Source: Blattamonas nauphoetae
Taxonomy: Eukaryota; Preaxostyla; Oxymonadida
DNA: 64,000 bases
Assembly (NCBI GenBank): GCA_033064195.1
Contig: JARBJD010000004.1
Span: 682,001-746,000, forward strand
Direction of reading: 5' to 3'
A program made the translations under genes and the position numbers. Shown piece by piece: positions 32,507 through 44,682 of the stretch. Within the stretch, counting starts at the first letter, position 1. Each line of letters opens with the position of its first letter. Below the pieces are notes generated by a model, which saw nothing but the letters and a program-made list of their open reading frames with translations, was not told the origin of the DNA and searched no databases.

Positions 32507-34190
32507 ATGGCCCATCATCAAATTATTCACTCAGTGTGTCACATGGGTAAGCTCAAAGATCATCCCGAAAGAGATTCGGTATGAACTTTCTCAATTCTAC
32601 TCAATTTTAGTACCATCTTGTCTATATTTTGTTCATTATCTTCGGAGGAGCCATGTTGTCAGCCTGGAACGCAATCATCAGTGCTGTCTGTTTTTCTTGT
32701 TGTTTCACCCTCTCTTCAGTCTGCATACTTCGAGCAAAGTCTTCCCTCCAAGCATGCCATGAACTTTATGCTTGTTGCTTACAACGTGGGTGTCCTCCCG
32801 TTCATGTTCCTGACCACCGTGTACTCCTCGGAACTGAACTACACCATCTTCATCGGTGTTCCCTTTGTGGCCGCTGCCGCCCTGATGATTTGTGTTCCGT
32901 TCATCTGCACTTACCTGAAGATGAAAATGGCAGCCCTCGTGTTAATGATGATTGTCGCCTTCATTTGCGGAATGGGGACTGGTGTTCTCAACACATCTGT
33001 GTTTGGGTTGGGCGGAGTCTTTGCTGGGTCGTCAGCAGGCGGTATTATGATCGGACAGGGCTTTGTCGGTCTTCTCTCTCTGATCCCGCTCATTCTGCAT
33101 CTATCAATCCCTGGAGACAATACACAGACGATTGGATTGATCTTTTTCATATTTGCAGCTTGTTTGAATGTGATTGCGTTCGTCTGTATCCTTCTCTTCA
33201 AAAAGATCCCGTTCGCCAAGTACACTTTGGACAAATACGAACAATCCAAGCATCCCGAGAGAGTCCCTCTTCTGAAAGCCGAAGACCAGAACCGTGTTAA
33301 TTCGAAGGCTGAAGATTTGGTTGAATATCAACCGACGGAAGAAGGAGCTGTGGTACTGAAAGGATGCTCGAAGATCAAGGCGTTTGTGAAGCAGCTTTTT
33401 GGAGTTCTGAGAAGAATGAAGTGGTACGCACTGGCTGTGTTCCTCTGCTACTTCGTGACACTCTTCATTTATCCTTCTGCCATCCTGTCTGTTCCTTCTC
33501 CAAAGGGAATGTTCACAACGGATTGGCAGATCGCTTTGTGGATTGTATGTTAAAATGAAAAGAATTTAGTTCTTCTTCTGTTGTCCTGATACTGTTTTCT
33601 TTCATTCTCTCGCTCACAAGACACTATCATTATACCATCGCATTTTCATCTCTCTCGCCTTCTTACCCATCTCTATTATTTACCTTCTCCTTCTCTCAGC
33701 ATATCCGTCTCAATATCTTCGCCGTCTCCGATTTCATCTCACGTTGGATCCCACAATGCATTAAACTGTACAAATCACCTGCCCTTGTCGTAATTGTTTC
33801 ACTCGTCCGTGTTGTATGTCATCATTACCTTTTTGAACCCTAATCTCGTTATCTCTCCTCTCTTCCATTCCACCAACATCCATCTCATTCCTCTCTCTTC
33901 CATCATCTCTAATCTCCTTCTTCATTTCTGTCCAGATTTTCGCAGTTCTTCTTGTTATTGCCCGATGGGTTGTGTGGATGAGGAATCTCCCCTTCTTCAT
34001 CACCATATACGCCATCTTCTCGCTCATGAACGGCTACCATGGAACACTCATCATGTCTGTCGCTGCTGATCAATGTGATATTGAGCCCAGCAAGCGTGGT
34101 GTCGCCGGGTCAACAATGGCATTCGTCCTGAATTGCGGAATTGCACTCGGTTGCTTCCTTGCTCTCCCTCTCGGGGCTGCATTGAAGTGA
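32507..34190 (+). CDS. Equilibrative nucleoside transporter (ENT/SLC29 family)
   Basis: ATG 32507. Introns are 32579-32610, 32686-32719, 33545-33699 and 33811-33935, all GT-AG and in phase. The first membrane segment reads YHLVYILFIIFGGAMLSAWN, the ENT pattern with a conserved Trp-Asn in TM1. There are about ten hydrophobic segments, with a long charged loop after TM6 (KYEQSKHPERVPLLKAEDQ), as is typical. The segment HIRLNIFAVSDFISRW matches the ENT [NG]-x-x-D-x-x-[GS]-R signature in TM8. ENT proteins move nucleosides or nucleobases across plasma or vacuolar membranes; a parasite or gut commensal would use one for purine salvage. C-terminal ALGCFLALPLGAALK then stop. Confidence 0.82.
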
Positions 34191-34431
34191 GGTTGTTTAA
34201 AATTCTTCTGTTAATCATTTCACGCCTTTTAATCTTCTTATTGGCTAATTCATCTTGTTGTGAGAGTGTTATCATGTTTTTCAAATTCACCCTGAACTTG
34301 CCTCCGTGAGCACATTGTAATAAATATTCTTGTTGATGGAGATTTCGGCGCACAATATTGCAAAAATTGTGTTTTTAACCTGATTCATCGCTATTTGGAA
34401 CTTGAGGGTATTCTGGAAAAAGTTATGGTCA

Positions 34432-35956
34432 ATGTCCATCAACGTCTTCAATCAATCAGTACTTGAGGATCTCATATTGTCCGCCCCTCCTCCTCGCACT
34501 GTCTTTTTCTTGATCATTTAATCCCATTTTCTCTAGAACGATGACCATGACAAAAGGACAATTCAAGAACCAATTGCCGAAACAATAACATCAAAAACTT
34601 TGGTAAAGGAGCAGATGGACAAATACAATCGTGATTTTGAGAGAATCACCAATCGAGCAAGAGTTTGCTTTCATCTTTTATCATTCTTTCTCGCATCCTC
34701 TCTTCAGTCAAAGAAATCATCAAATGACGAGGTTGAATCAGGCTTAATCACCCAAAGAATGAATGCTCTGTCCTCTGAAAATGCTTTATACATGCCTGAG
34801 GTCTCATTTCTCTTCGAAATCCATCTATTCAGATTCTCTCCATAATCCAACATAAAGAACGTGTTGCTCAACGAAACCGAGAATCACTATGCAATCAATG
34901 GAACACTCAAGTCTACGACTCCATTCATCAAGACATCAGTCGAAAACTGGAGGAAAGAGACCCACGAAAAGTTCAACAAACAAAACAACGACTCTTTGAC
35001 CAATATCTTCAATATTCCAACGGAAGACGTGTGTCATCACCTTTTCTATCATTTCCGATATCTTCTCTCATTTCTGAACCTTCTCCTTCTCCTCACTCTC
35101 TCCGTCAATCACTTCAGGCCTCTTCCTGGACACTGTGATTGACAGTGAGTACGATCCCTTCACTTCCCGTTCACACACTCTCCGATACCGCTCGCTTTCA
35201 TCTCGCCATGACCCTGTCAACGCCCTCACAGCAAACGACGATTATGAGCGCGATCTGGTCCGCTCAGGCACCCAAATCCGCGAAGAAACACCTGGCTATG
35301 AAGGTCTTGGTGATTTACGCCACACTCGGAGCAGAACTGCTTCAGGTGACTACAACGACACTTATCGGAAATCACAAATACACCCTGGACAGACGGAACG
35401 AACCAGACTCCCATCACTTCGGAGCAGATCCCCACAAACACAACGATCTGGGCTGATGACAAGCCGCTTGGGGGATTACTCCGCTGGAGGCTCTCGGACT
35501 GATCGAACTGGAGGGTCGCAAAGAAGAGCTCACAGCGTCATGGGATTGCACACGCAAAGACAGGGCTCATTGACTAGACGAGATACTGAGTCTATTGGAA
35601 CAAGGAGAATGGATCCAACAAGATCACCTCGCTCACCTCAAGCCATTTCAACGTCTCGTTCAGCAAGGAAGAACGGGCAGAAAACAGGCGAAGATATTCA
35701 CGGAGGAGTTATGGGCGAGCGGTTTGATGTGAATCCAAGGAAATGGGCGATGATTGAAGGCAGTGTGTTTGATGATCGTCGCCGAAAGATCGAGATGAAG
35801 AGGGCGGATCCACACGTACAGAAGAAGTTCCAAGACAACGTGATTTTTGACAACTTTGACTACCCCAAAGGTCAGGATGGGTGGAAGATTGACGGGTGGA
35901 AGGAGGGGAAGAGGATGGTGGACGACAGAGTAAAGGACCACATCGTCGGCGGTTAG
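34432..35956 (+). CDS. FAM228-like protein, four introns
   Basis: ATG 34432 starts a 27 nt exon (MSINVFNQS). Introns 34459-34536, 34663-34707, 34801-34832 and 35029-35117 all keep the frame. Residues about 80-150 contain NRESLCNQWNTQVYDSI, RLFDQYLQYSNGRR and FLDTVIDSEYDPF, which match the FAM228 core (a W-x5-V-x-x-P/S-I helix, then a Y-[LC]-x-x-x-N-x-[KR] box and EYDPF). The C-terminal half is Arg/Ser/Thr-rich and disordered, ending in a charged segment (NFDYPKGQDGWKIDGWKEG). FAM228 proteins are poorly characterised; distribution in ciliated eukaryotes suggests an axonemal or basal-body role, which is inference. Confidence 0.7.
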
Positions 35957-36269
35957 TGGAGATATATGACAATTTACTTTGATTTACGTGAATGGATGTG
36001 ATTTGACGTCTTCTTTATTTTTTCTTGGGTGTATTTCGAAGCATGGGATGAGATTTCTTCGATCAAAACATCATTTTCATTTTCTCGACTGACGCTCACA
36101 ATATTGATCTTCATTCGATGTTTTCGAGAAAATATGTTCGCTAAAACATGACTTTAATCTAAAATGAAAAGAAAATCACGAAATAGGATGTGCTTCTTGC
36201 TTAAACAGAATGTTTCACATTTCTGATCTATTAAACCAAAAATCAAGAATGAATTCTCTCCTACCGCCT
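35957..36269. other. Convergent intergenic region
   Basis: A/T-rich 3' flanks of the FAM228-like and transporter genes. Nothing else is recognised. Confidence 0.45.
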
Positions 36270-39079
36270 CTACGCAAGCTCATACTCACTTTCGATCGGA
36301 TGATCTTGCGCTGGCTCACCGCGTTCAACAGTGGGCCCGTCAGGCTGGATCGAAGTCCCTTGAGATTCGAGTGGGGCTTGTTCCTGTGCCAACCTTTGTT
36401 CTTCCAGTCTCCTCCTCTCTTCCTCTTCCTTTTGTTGTTGCTCTTGCTTTCTCGCCTCTTCCTCTCTCTTTTTCTCTTCTGCCAGCTTCCTCTCTTCCTC
36501 CTTCCGCTTCTCTCTCTCCATTTGATCAAATTTCTTCTTTTTCATCAAATCAATCTCCGCTGCGAATCCCAACTTCCATTTCTCCACTTCGGCCTTCTCC
36601 TCCACTTCCCTCTCGTCCCTCAGCGTCTGCAAGGCGTATGAGTAAGCAGCCGTGATGAACGAGCGGGCCACTGTTTGTGGAGGCGTCGGTGGCTTTGTTT
36701 CAGGGTGGACTGCTTGTGGTTCTGAGAATGACTCCATTTGAGTCTCCTGTTCTGGCGCTTCGAGACCTCCCTCAGGTTGTCCTGCTTCGAGGGTGCGGCT
36801 TTGGCGAAGATCGGCTTGTGGGATGGTTCCATTTGCATTTCGGTGTCGCTCCTCTTCCTCTTCAATCATTCCACACACAAACACGGCCTTCCCAGCAACT
36901 TCCCACGCACTGAAGGCCATTCGAGCAACGTAGAACGAAGAGAAGAACACGAACAGCACGACAAGCCAGACTTGATAGACATCGATGTCCAGATTGAGGA
37001 AGTACGCAGAACGACCGATGCCCAGAAGGTCTGGTCTGAGAAAGATGAGAATGCAGGCGAGCGTTGTGACCAAAGCAACAGCAATCGAGCCAAGAAGAAA
37101 GACGAACGAGAAGAGAGATGGGAAGAGGAGGGCGTGTTGGAGGGAGGTGTTCCATGGTCGGCGGAGGAGAGAGGAGAGGAGAGACGAAGACGAAGGGAAG
37201 GACGATCGAGTGAATGCGGACAAAGTGAACGCGACGCTGCTGTTTCCCCCACAGCAGCTCTGACACGACGTACAGAAGCTTAGACAGCACGGCACACATC
37301 CCACACAGCAGCGGGACGGTCGTTCGTCGGGGAGAGAGGAGAGTGCGATGTTGTCGTCGTGTTTAGGTTGTGGGTTCTGGTTGACTTTGTCTGTTTCGGT
37401 CTGTTCGCCCAGATCTGCGTGTTCTGCCTCTTCCGAGCGAGAATTATCGCGTGGGAAGAGCGGGGGATCGAATTGAGAGGGAGGGTCGGGTTGGGGCGTG
37501 ATGGTGGACGGATTGTTCATCGATTCCAGTGGTTGTTGGTCGTTTCCGGATTCTTCGTCGAATGATGAGATATGAACACTATTTGGAGCTCCGTCCCCAT
37601 TTTTTGTATTTTGGGCCTGTCTTTCGATCCACGCTTGGTCCTCGACTTCGAACTGGCGTGTTTTGCGGATCAGACGGAAGGTTGACCAGGAACAGCAGAA
37701 TCTGAACGGTTTTGTGAAAAATACGACAATTGAGCCGAGTGCAGCCGATCCGAGCTGTTTGAGGGCGATGTGGCGAAGGATGAGGCAGAATCTGTTGTCT
37801 TTTTTGGGTTTCATGAGGTTGTCGGGATCTGAGTCATAAAAAGATAATCCGACCAGAGACGAGATGATCATGTGATTGCAGGAGAGCATAGTGGCGGAGA
37901 ACCAGACATATAGTGCGAGTAGGATGAATGGAATCATGCGGAAGAGCGTAAATCCTGTTTTGGATTCGAGAGTCTTCGTGAATGGGTTAACCCTGACAGA
38001 CAGGAAAAATATGGTGGCGACGATGAAGAGGGCTGAGATGGCAATCCAAATAACCAGAATAATGAAGGGCGTGACAACAGCACTCAGGTGATTCGCGATG
38101 TGTCGTTTTCCTTCTCTCAGCAGGACGGCATTTCGAGTGATTGATTTTGAATTGCAGATTGAGAGTAACAGTCCGATGATAAAGACGCAAAGACATAAAG
38201 CGCCAACGACAAAGAAGAAAGTACAGTTGGGTTGATCGAGGATGAGTGGGGACGAAATAATCCGAATTGCGCAGAAGATAAAGAGGACCCCTGCGATCAG
38301 AATCAATGCTAACGATAGTATAACCACAGTCCAGATGGAACATCGTGCCTCACAGAGGAGAATGGCGACAAATATGATTCCGAGAACGACTGAGACAGCT
38401 ATTGAGAGGAGTATGACGAGCCAGCTATTTCCAAGGTCGTTAACGGACATTGTTAGGATGTCTGTATATTCTTCATACGCCGGCACTTGCTTATCAAGGT
38501 TTGAGAAGGATGTGACGCAGTGGTGGATGAACGTTCCCATATCTTGAGTGACGTTGAGGTAGTAGAAATATCCTCCCTGCAGTGAAGACTCTGTAACATT
38601 GAGATCAATGCAACTTTGCTTGGAGATCTTCGAGAAGTGTCCTTCGGGAAGGAGACAGTATTCACCAGTGGATGGGCAAGATGAGACACATAGTGTCGTT
38701 TCTGAGGAATCTGGAACGACAAAAAGTTCGGGAGTGGGACGGAGATCAACTTTGGCGGACGAATTTTGATAGATCCCGCATTGATTTCCACTGAAAAAAG
38801 ATCATGAAATTGGAGGGCAAACTCTCCGTTTGACGGGGCAAGATATGTTGTAGGATTTCCAATAATAAGAGAAAAGACAAATGCAATCACGAAGATGACA
38901 ATAAAGAGCACCAGAAAGATCAAGCAGTATAGATCGGTGCAAAGTCCTTTTCGACGAGTGAGATTGAACTCGTTGTCGTTGACAGGTTGGGAGACAAGTT
39001 TGACAAAGGTGGTGGGAGGGGTTTCGGGTTCCATTGGAAGTGTTGGCACACCATCGCCCGATGGATCTTCAGAATTCAT
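36270..39079 (-). CDS. Choline-transporter-like (CTL/SLC44) protein with long charged C-terminal extension
   Basis: ATG 39079 (MNSEDPSGDG). A first membrane helix (LIFLVLFIVIFVIAFVF) leads to GNPTTYLAP. A 44 nt intron (38791-38834) joins it to GNQCGIYQN, which restores the family's conserved G-N-x-C-G after TM1. A Cys-containing extracellular loop and about ten membrane segments follow. The stretch LRHIALKQLGSAALGSIVVF matches the CTL core that precedes the last helices. Unusual features are a long Pro/Asp-rich loop (about residues 440-560) and a C-terminal coiled coil dense in Glu, Lys and Arg. The family includes choline and ethanolamine carriers; here it probably serves phospholipid supply. 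Substrate is not deducible. Confidence 0.75.
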
Positions 39080-39472
39080 GACTAGGGTCGTTTTCGGAAT
39101 GAAAAAATAAATTTGGATGGATCGATGACCTTCTGATTCGTGGAGGAAAGGGTTGTCTGTCGAATATTTGCAGAATTTCTCTTCATACAGCACAATGTTA
39201 TCTTTGAAGAAGGTAATAGGAGTCAATGTCTCGAATGAGAGATGTCTCGAACATAATTTACGCAGTAAGGGCAAGATCCATATTTAACTTCACTTCATTG
39301 CTCAATTATCATAAAAAAACTCGCTCTTCGTATCCTTCGATGTGTGATCTGAGAACAAAATCTCTCACAATGATGTCAGAAACACAAGACGGACGACGAT
39401 TCAAAGATTATTGTTCGAATGCATCTCCTGCCAAACTCTCTCCACCACCTCTCTTCTCCAGCACCAAAAACC

Positions 39473-41036
39473 TTATCCCTCCTTCTCTTCCATACTATGT
39501 GTGTCTCCATCATTGTTGGCTGTGGGCCTTCCGCCTGGCTTGAGGAGAAACGAATGGACACAAACAACCAAAAACCCAATCCCACATTCCAGCCAGGTCC
39601 ACTGTGTATGATGCCTGAACTTGGTGTCCTTTGCAGCAAACCATTCGACAGCAACATTCAATAATAACGCAACAGCCTGTCCAAGAACCGAGAACACGTT
39701 CAAAACCCCTGCATACAGTGCATGTTGAGCAGGAGGGACAGTTTCAGCCACAATTGAGAATGGGATGGAGTAGATGACCGAGATGATCAGAGAATAGCTT
39801 ACGGGGTACACGATGAATACGATGAAGACAGTCTTGGGCGTCATCAGCGATGGAGGAAACGCAAAGAGGAAGAATGATCCCAAAGCCGCTAAGACGTGAG
39901 GGATGCAGAACGAAACGCGCACGTCAAGACCTCTTAATAAACGCGTGGAGGCCATGGAGAATAAACTGGTGACAACAGATGCAATAATCATTGCGTAGCT
40001 GCCCATGCTGATTCCTTTGTTGTAGTCTGCGAGAGAATGGATCGGATCTCCATTATAGAACACCTCGGCCACAAAAGTCAATCGAATTGGGAATGTGAGA
40101 ACCAATCCGAACCAGCTCGTAAAATAGACAATGCACGCCCTCAAAACAGGACCATGCTCTTTCCAGACCGTTTTGAACACGCGGGCCACCTGGACTATGG
40201 CATTGTCGCGGAATGGTTGATCAACTTGTTGAATCAGTGGATCCCCCTCTGTCTGATGCGTAGTCCCGCTTTCTGCAGTCGCAGTGGGAGCTGTGGGAGT
40301 GTCAGTGATTGTGTCGAGGATTGGTCCAAGGATTGGGGGAGTGCAGACGGGGATCTCCTTCGCCCATATCAAAGTTGGAATTGTGGCCAGAAGAGAGAAT
40401 CCGGCACCAAACAGGAATGGATAAGGCAGTAACGCTGTGATTATGTAGCTTAGTAGCCCTCCAATTGCAATAAAGAACGAAACAAAGTTGTTTCACATTT
40501 TGATTTCTCCTTCCCCGCACTGCTCAATCACAATAGCCCGCGATGCCGGAGTTTGGATATTGAGCCCAATGTGAGCGAGAAAGTACGACACAACTCCGAT
40601 TGCGATGCGAAGGCCGCGCCAAGGAATCACTAAAGCAAATCACAGAAAGAGCTAACATACAATCAATTGATGCAAAGAAAAACAGGACAAAAGCCACCAC
40701 AGTGAGGATTGTCCCCAAAAGAATAGTTGGCCTCCGCTTCCCCATCTTGAATTTCGCTTTGTCGTTCCAAAACCCGAAGAAGGGTTGAAGGAGACCGCAG
40801 ATCGGGCCCACAAGCCAAATCAACGGTTTTATCCAGTTCCCGACATTCAGAGCTGTGAAATATCAGATTGGACGGATATTTCGAAAGAAGAAGCACAAAC
40901 CGGAAAAGAGGGGATTGACCAGCGCTCCAGTGAGTGTAATGTTGATCTGAACGGTTGTATATGACATTGCTGACATGAAGAGCCGAACTTTCCGGCTCCG
41001 GTCCGTTTTTTTCGAAGATTCAGTCGAGTTTGACAT
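39473..41036 (-). CDS. SLC45/sucrose-transporter-like MFS protein, with one unexplained in-frame TGA
   Basis: ATG 41036 (MSNSTESSKKTDRSRK). Introns 40853-40900 and 40630-40660. The segment IWLVGPICGLLQPFFGFWND followed by KMGKRRP is the GPH/SLC45 signature after TM2 (RxGxRRP-type). Twelve membrane segments are plausible, with a long central loop (EGDPLIQQVDQPF) and a matching second-half start. A TGA at 40494-40496 lies in frame between EGEIKM and NNFVSFFIAIGGLLSYIIT. The sequence after it is clearly the next transmembrane helix, so it is either a nonsense change, a read error, or removed by a 48 nt GT-AG intron that would cost part of that helix. The family moves sugars with protons. Confidence 0.68.
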
Positions 41037-41619
41037 TTGATCGTCTTACCCACTAAATTCTCACCTCATTCCTCCGACATCAGAGGTCAAAATAATCTCC
41101 GTCTAATCTGTTGAGTTAATCTGACATGAAACGATGAACCACTCTATTCGTGTAGAGTTTAACCCAATACTTGAACGTCGAGTGAGAAGCCGCCTGGCTG
41201 CTCGACCATATGTATACAGGACTGATTGTCCTCGTATCAGACGAAATCATGATATGGATTCTAAAGTTTGTCCTCACCGGACCTCTGACTCTCTTCCTCT
41301 CAACGAACCTCACTGGTATTGCATTTTACGAATTGGAGTGTCAATAATCAGTTGTGCTGGCACATATCAAATTGTGAGACTTAAAAGGAGTATGATGACT
41401 TCATGCATCATCAAAAATGGCTCAAAGAACATCAATTTTTCGAGAACAGGACCATCTGGTATCGCTTTCAAAAGAAAGGTGGTTGATTGTGGAAGGTGAA
41501 TTCTCAACAAAGATGTAGTGGGTGGCAGAGAAATACTGTCGCTGGTTGAGCGATGAGTTGAGGCGGAAGGACGAGTATGGGAGACGGAGTGAGTTGATGT
41601 CGACGGTCGTCGATTTTTA
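41037..41619. other. Intergenic; possible membrane-protein remnant
   Basis: A plus-strand frame near 41190-41345 reads like a pair of hydrophobic helices (FVLTGPLTLFLSTNLTGI), but no start, splice sites or family could be assigned. Otherwise nothing is recognised. Confidence 0.25.
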
Positions 41620-42677
41620 TCAGTTGGTCGGTGTGGTGATGTTCCATCCAAGCGAACGGATCAATTGGATCGGATACTGGCACATCCTCCCTCCGTACAA
41701 TCCTGATTTCCCGTTTTCAAGTCGGTATTCGAGTGTGTCTTCCATGCCCTCCGTTCTCAGAGAGCTGACAATCATATTCCATCGATCGAGCATTTCTCCG
41801 CCGAAATTCGTGCATTCTTGCTGAGCCTCGCACATCTCAGAGAAGTAGGTCGATATTGTGTCTTTTTCGAAAAATGACAAAGTGTTGGGGAGTGTGAGAA
41901 AGATGGGCAGGGTTTGGACGAATTTGAATGTCGGGTCATGAAATGGGCAGATTCTGAGGATCTGAGCAAGAAGGAGGACGAAGCAAGCGGATTGGTTGCC
42001 ATCCACAATCGAATGACAGTTCACACACAAATGACGAAGATATGCTTCCGATGGCATCAGAATTTGTTTGAGAACTGTCTCGTGAAGGGCTTGATGTTCA
42101 TGAAGATGAGACAGTTCCAAAGATGCAAGGCCAAACGGAGTCGAGAGCCAGAGAAAGTTGGCAATGACAATCATGAGGTGATAGTGGAGATCTTCAGCAC
42201 CTGCAAACGGAAGTGTGAGCAGATTGAGAGAGGGGATGATTTTGGCGATCAGGTCATCCTTGAAGAGCGTGAGACGTGTCTTCGAGCTGCATGAACGGAC
42301 CACTCGCCAGACGAATGCGATCGTTGCTCCCACAATCCGCTGACTTGGCAATGAAATCAGTGCAGTCACCGAGTCAACAAACGCACTTGATGATTCATGT
42401 TGCGATGAGAGAACTGTGCCAAAGACGAAGGAATTGACTTCATCAGATGAGTGAATGTTGATCTGACTGAAAAAAGACACAATTTTGTCTTCCAGTGAAG
42501 GAGTGAATGATTGGTTGTCTTTCACCATTTGAACCAGTGAACGAAATATGGCCAATCGTTCCGAGGTGGATTCGATTGGTTCTCCATCCCAGTTCAGGAA
42601 AACTGAAAATGGAAGAATCACGAAAGAGAGAAATAGGACATACGAAAAGGAGTAGGTTCATTTAGAGACATTGGCAT
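41620..42677 (-). CDS. ARM-like multigene family member, one intron
   Basis: ATG 42677 (MPMSLNEPTPF) joins through an intron of about 41 nt ending in CCATTTTCAG (near 42605) to FLNWDGEPIESTSERLAIFR. The remaining about 320 residues are amphipathic helices (LHYHLMIVIANFLWLSTPFG, LLLAQILRICPFHDPTFKF), ending EGMEDTLEYRLENGK. It aligns by eye along its full length with the neighbour at 43409-44485 and with those at 11049 and 56909. The pair probably arose by tandem duplication. Function unknown; a helical-repeat scaffold is likely. Confidence 0.7.
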
Positions 42678-43408
42678 TGAATGTTGATTCGTATTTCCAG
42701 GCTTCTGATGAATAGTATTTAAGAATGGGCCACTCGAACAGGTTTTGAAATTTGAGAGAAAGGCTTGTCGAATAGGATTGTGAAATGTCAAGACAATAAA
42801 AGAAATCAATGTTACATCAGATCAATTGGGCAAGGTAGTGCGAACAACCATTCTGACGGAATGAGGGGATTGATGATGTTGTGCGAGCGCGAAGACCAGA
42901 AAACACGATCGCTGAGTTACACCGTTTCCGGAGCAGAGAAGTGCAGTGAGCGTGATTCAACACCAGAGGCGAATTGTCTCCAACTTCGGTCGCTCTTTCC
43001 ATCCACATCCGCGCACTTCCAACCTTCCAAGTTGGAGAACAAGAAAGTGCGAACAATCGACGAACAGACACAACGAGCGTCCGATTCTGCCACAATGCGC
43101 ACACGGCTGGTGATGTCGAGAGAATCCCGCACATCCAAACAAGACCAGCATTCCCGACACCATCCCCAATTTTGACTAAACCACAATGAGTTCGCAAGGG
43201 TTCCGGAGAGGTGACAAGCGTGTGGGGAAGGAGTGATTGGGAGTGTTGTGAAGGAGATTGTGGTGACAGTGGAGGGAGAATGGCGGAGAATACAAATCGT
43301 TCTGACAAATGATGAGGTGATTCCAGAGCGGAAAATGATGAGACACAAACAGAGTTGTCCAAAAGAAGTCAGAAACTGGTCGAAATGGTCGTTGGTTCTT
43401 TCCTGTTT
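42678..43408. other. Spacer between two ARM-like paralogues
   Basis: Open frames of 90-180 codons exist on the minus strand, overlapping in all three frames, with no recognised motif. I could not decide whether any is real, so none is called. Confidence 0.3.
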
Positions 43409-44485
43409 CTACCGACGCCTTGGAAGGTTCATGCCCTGCATGTTGCACCAATCGATCCCTTGGTCAACAGCACCCCGTCCATTCCTTCCTCGTAGTTCGT
43501 TTTGCAGCCTTTGTTCAGTCACATCTTCGATGCCCTCCATTCTCAACATCCGATGCATTGTTTTCCACATCTGCCGTTGATCTCCTTTTATTCTATTCCA
43601 TTCTCGCTGGGCATCAACCATTTTAAACAGAAAAGTCCAGATCGAGCTCTCAGTTTCGAAGAATGTGAGACAACTTGTGATTGTGAGAAAGACGGGCATG
43701 TGAAGAACAAAATCCATTGTCCGTTGATAATAAGGAGAAATTGCGAGGATTCCTGCGAGGAGAGCCAGAAAACGCTCGGATTGGTCGCCATCGATGATCA
43801 AAAAGCGAGTTTTGCACAAATGGCGAATATACTTCTCCGAAGGGACGAGAACTTGTTGTAAAACTGTCTCGCGAACAGTTTGTTGTTCATCACGATCTTC
43901 AATTTTGAGATATGCGAGACCATATGGAGTTGTGTGCCAGACGGCGTGGTGGATGATTATCATGAGGCTGATGTGGATATCGACTGCTTCCGTAAAGGAA
44001 AGCGACAGTGGATTGAGAGTGATGACGATGTGAGGGATCAGATTAGCTTTGACGAGGGGAAAGAGGAGATCGATTGGACACCTCATGTACAGACAGCTGA
44101 GCATCTTCATTGTGGTTGTGGTAATTGCCTGATAGGCAGACGAAATGAGCACCACGATGAACTGTATGAAGTCTTTCAAAGATTCATCAGTAGCTGGGCC
44201 ATCGTGGCTGAGAAGCGTATCGATATAAACGCCATTCTTCGGATCTACCGATTTAAGAAAGGTCACCGCTTTAGCTTCCAGGGAGTCATCAAGTACAGGC
44301 TGCAACTGCAAAGTAGCAACAAGAGATCGAAAAACAACAGCCTTTTCGTGTTTAGAGTCAATTCGTTCGTCCTCGCTCCAATTCAAGAATGGTGAGCAAT
44401 CCCTTGAAAATGACAAATGAGGGGAGGAGAAATGAGAATGTGCTGGACATGAGAAGGTGTCTGTATTTCTGTGAGAAGCTGACAT
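43409..44485 (-). CDS. ARM-like multigene family member
   Basis: The frame opens at ATG 44485 (MSASHRNTDTFSC), and the family-specific CSPFLNWSEDERID begins at about residue 31. A GT-AG intron may lie just upstream of the FLNW motif, as in the paralogue, so the N-terminus is uncertain. Helical repeats parallel those of the downstream copy (HISLMIIIHHAVWHTTPYG against HYHLMIVIANFLWLSTPFG), and the protein ends EGIEDVTEQRLQNELRG. The two copies are in the same orientation 730 bp apart. Divergence is well beyond recent duplication. Confidence 0.68.
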   Translation of the reverse strand: MSASHRNTDTFSCPAHSHFSSPHLSFSRDCSPFLNWSEDERIDSKHEKAVVFRSLVATLQLQPVLDDSLEAKAVTFLKSVDPKNGVYIDTLLSHDGPATDESLKDFIQFIVVLISSAYQAITTTTMKMLSCLYMRCPIDLLFPLVKANLIPHIVITLNPLSLSFTEAVDIHISLMIIIHHAVWHTTPYGLAYLKIEDRDEQQTVRETVLQQVLVPSEKYIRHLCKTRFLIIDGDQSERFLALLAGILAISPYYQRTMDFVLHMPVFLTITSCLTFFETESSIWTFLFKMVDAQREWNRIKGDQRQMWKTMHRMLRMEGIEDVTEQRLQNELRGRNGRGAVDQGIDWCNMQGMNLPRRR

Positions 44486-44682
44486 TCTGGAAGAAAAAAA
44501 TGCTCTTTATGGGCCAATGGACCTGTCAGTTTTGAAAGTGCAGTGAAATGAATGAAAGGAAAGATGTCTTGGTCAAATTAGACGTTTTATGCAATGAATC
44601 AATGAATATATTGGACGTCTGAAGAATCAGAATTTGATCTGACCCGCATCGCCTCTCTTATTCTGTTTGAATCCGGATTTTG

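Noticed and set aside
4786-40496. Alternative genetic code (TAA or TGA reassigned)
   Set aside because: Beta-tubulin ends with TAA at its natural terminus, and TGA and TAG end other complete genes; two odd in-frame stops are better explained individually.
42817-43362. 181-codon minus-strand frame between two ARM-like genes
   Set aside because: Three overlapping minus frames are open there, none with a recognisable domain or consistent start.
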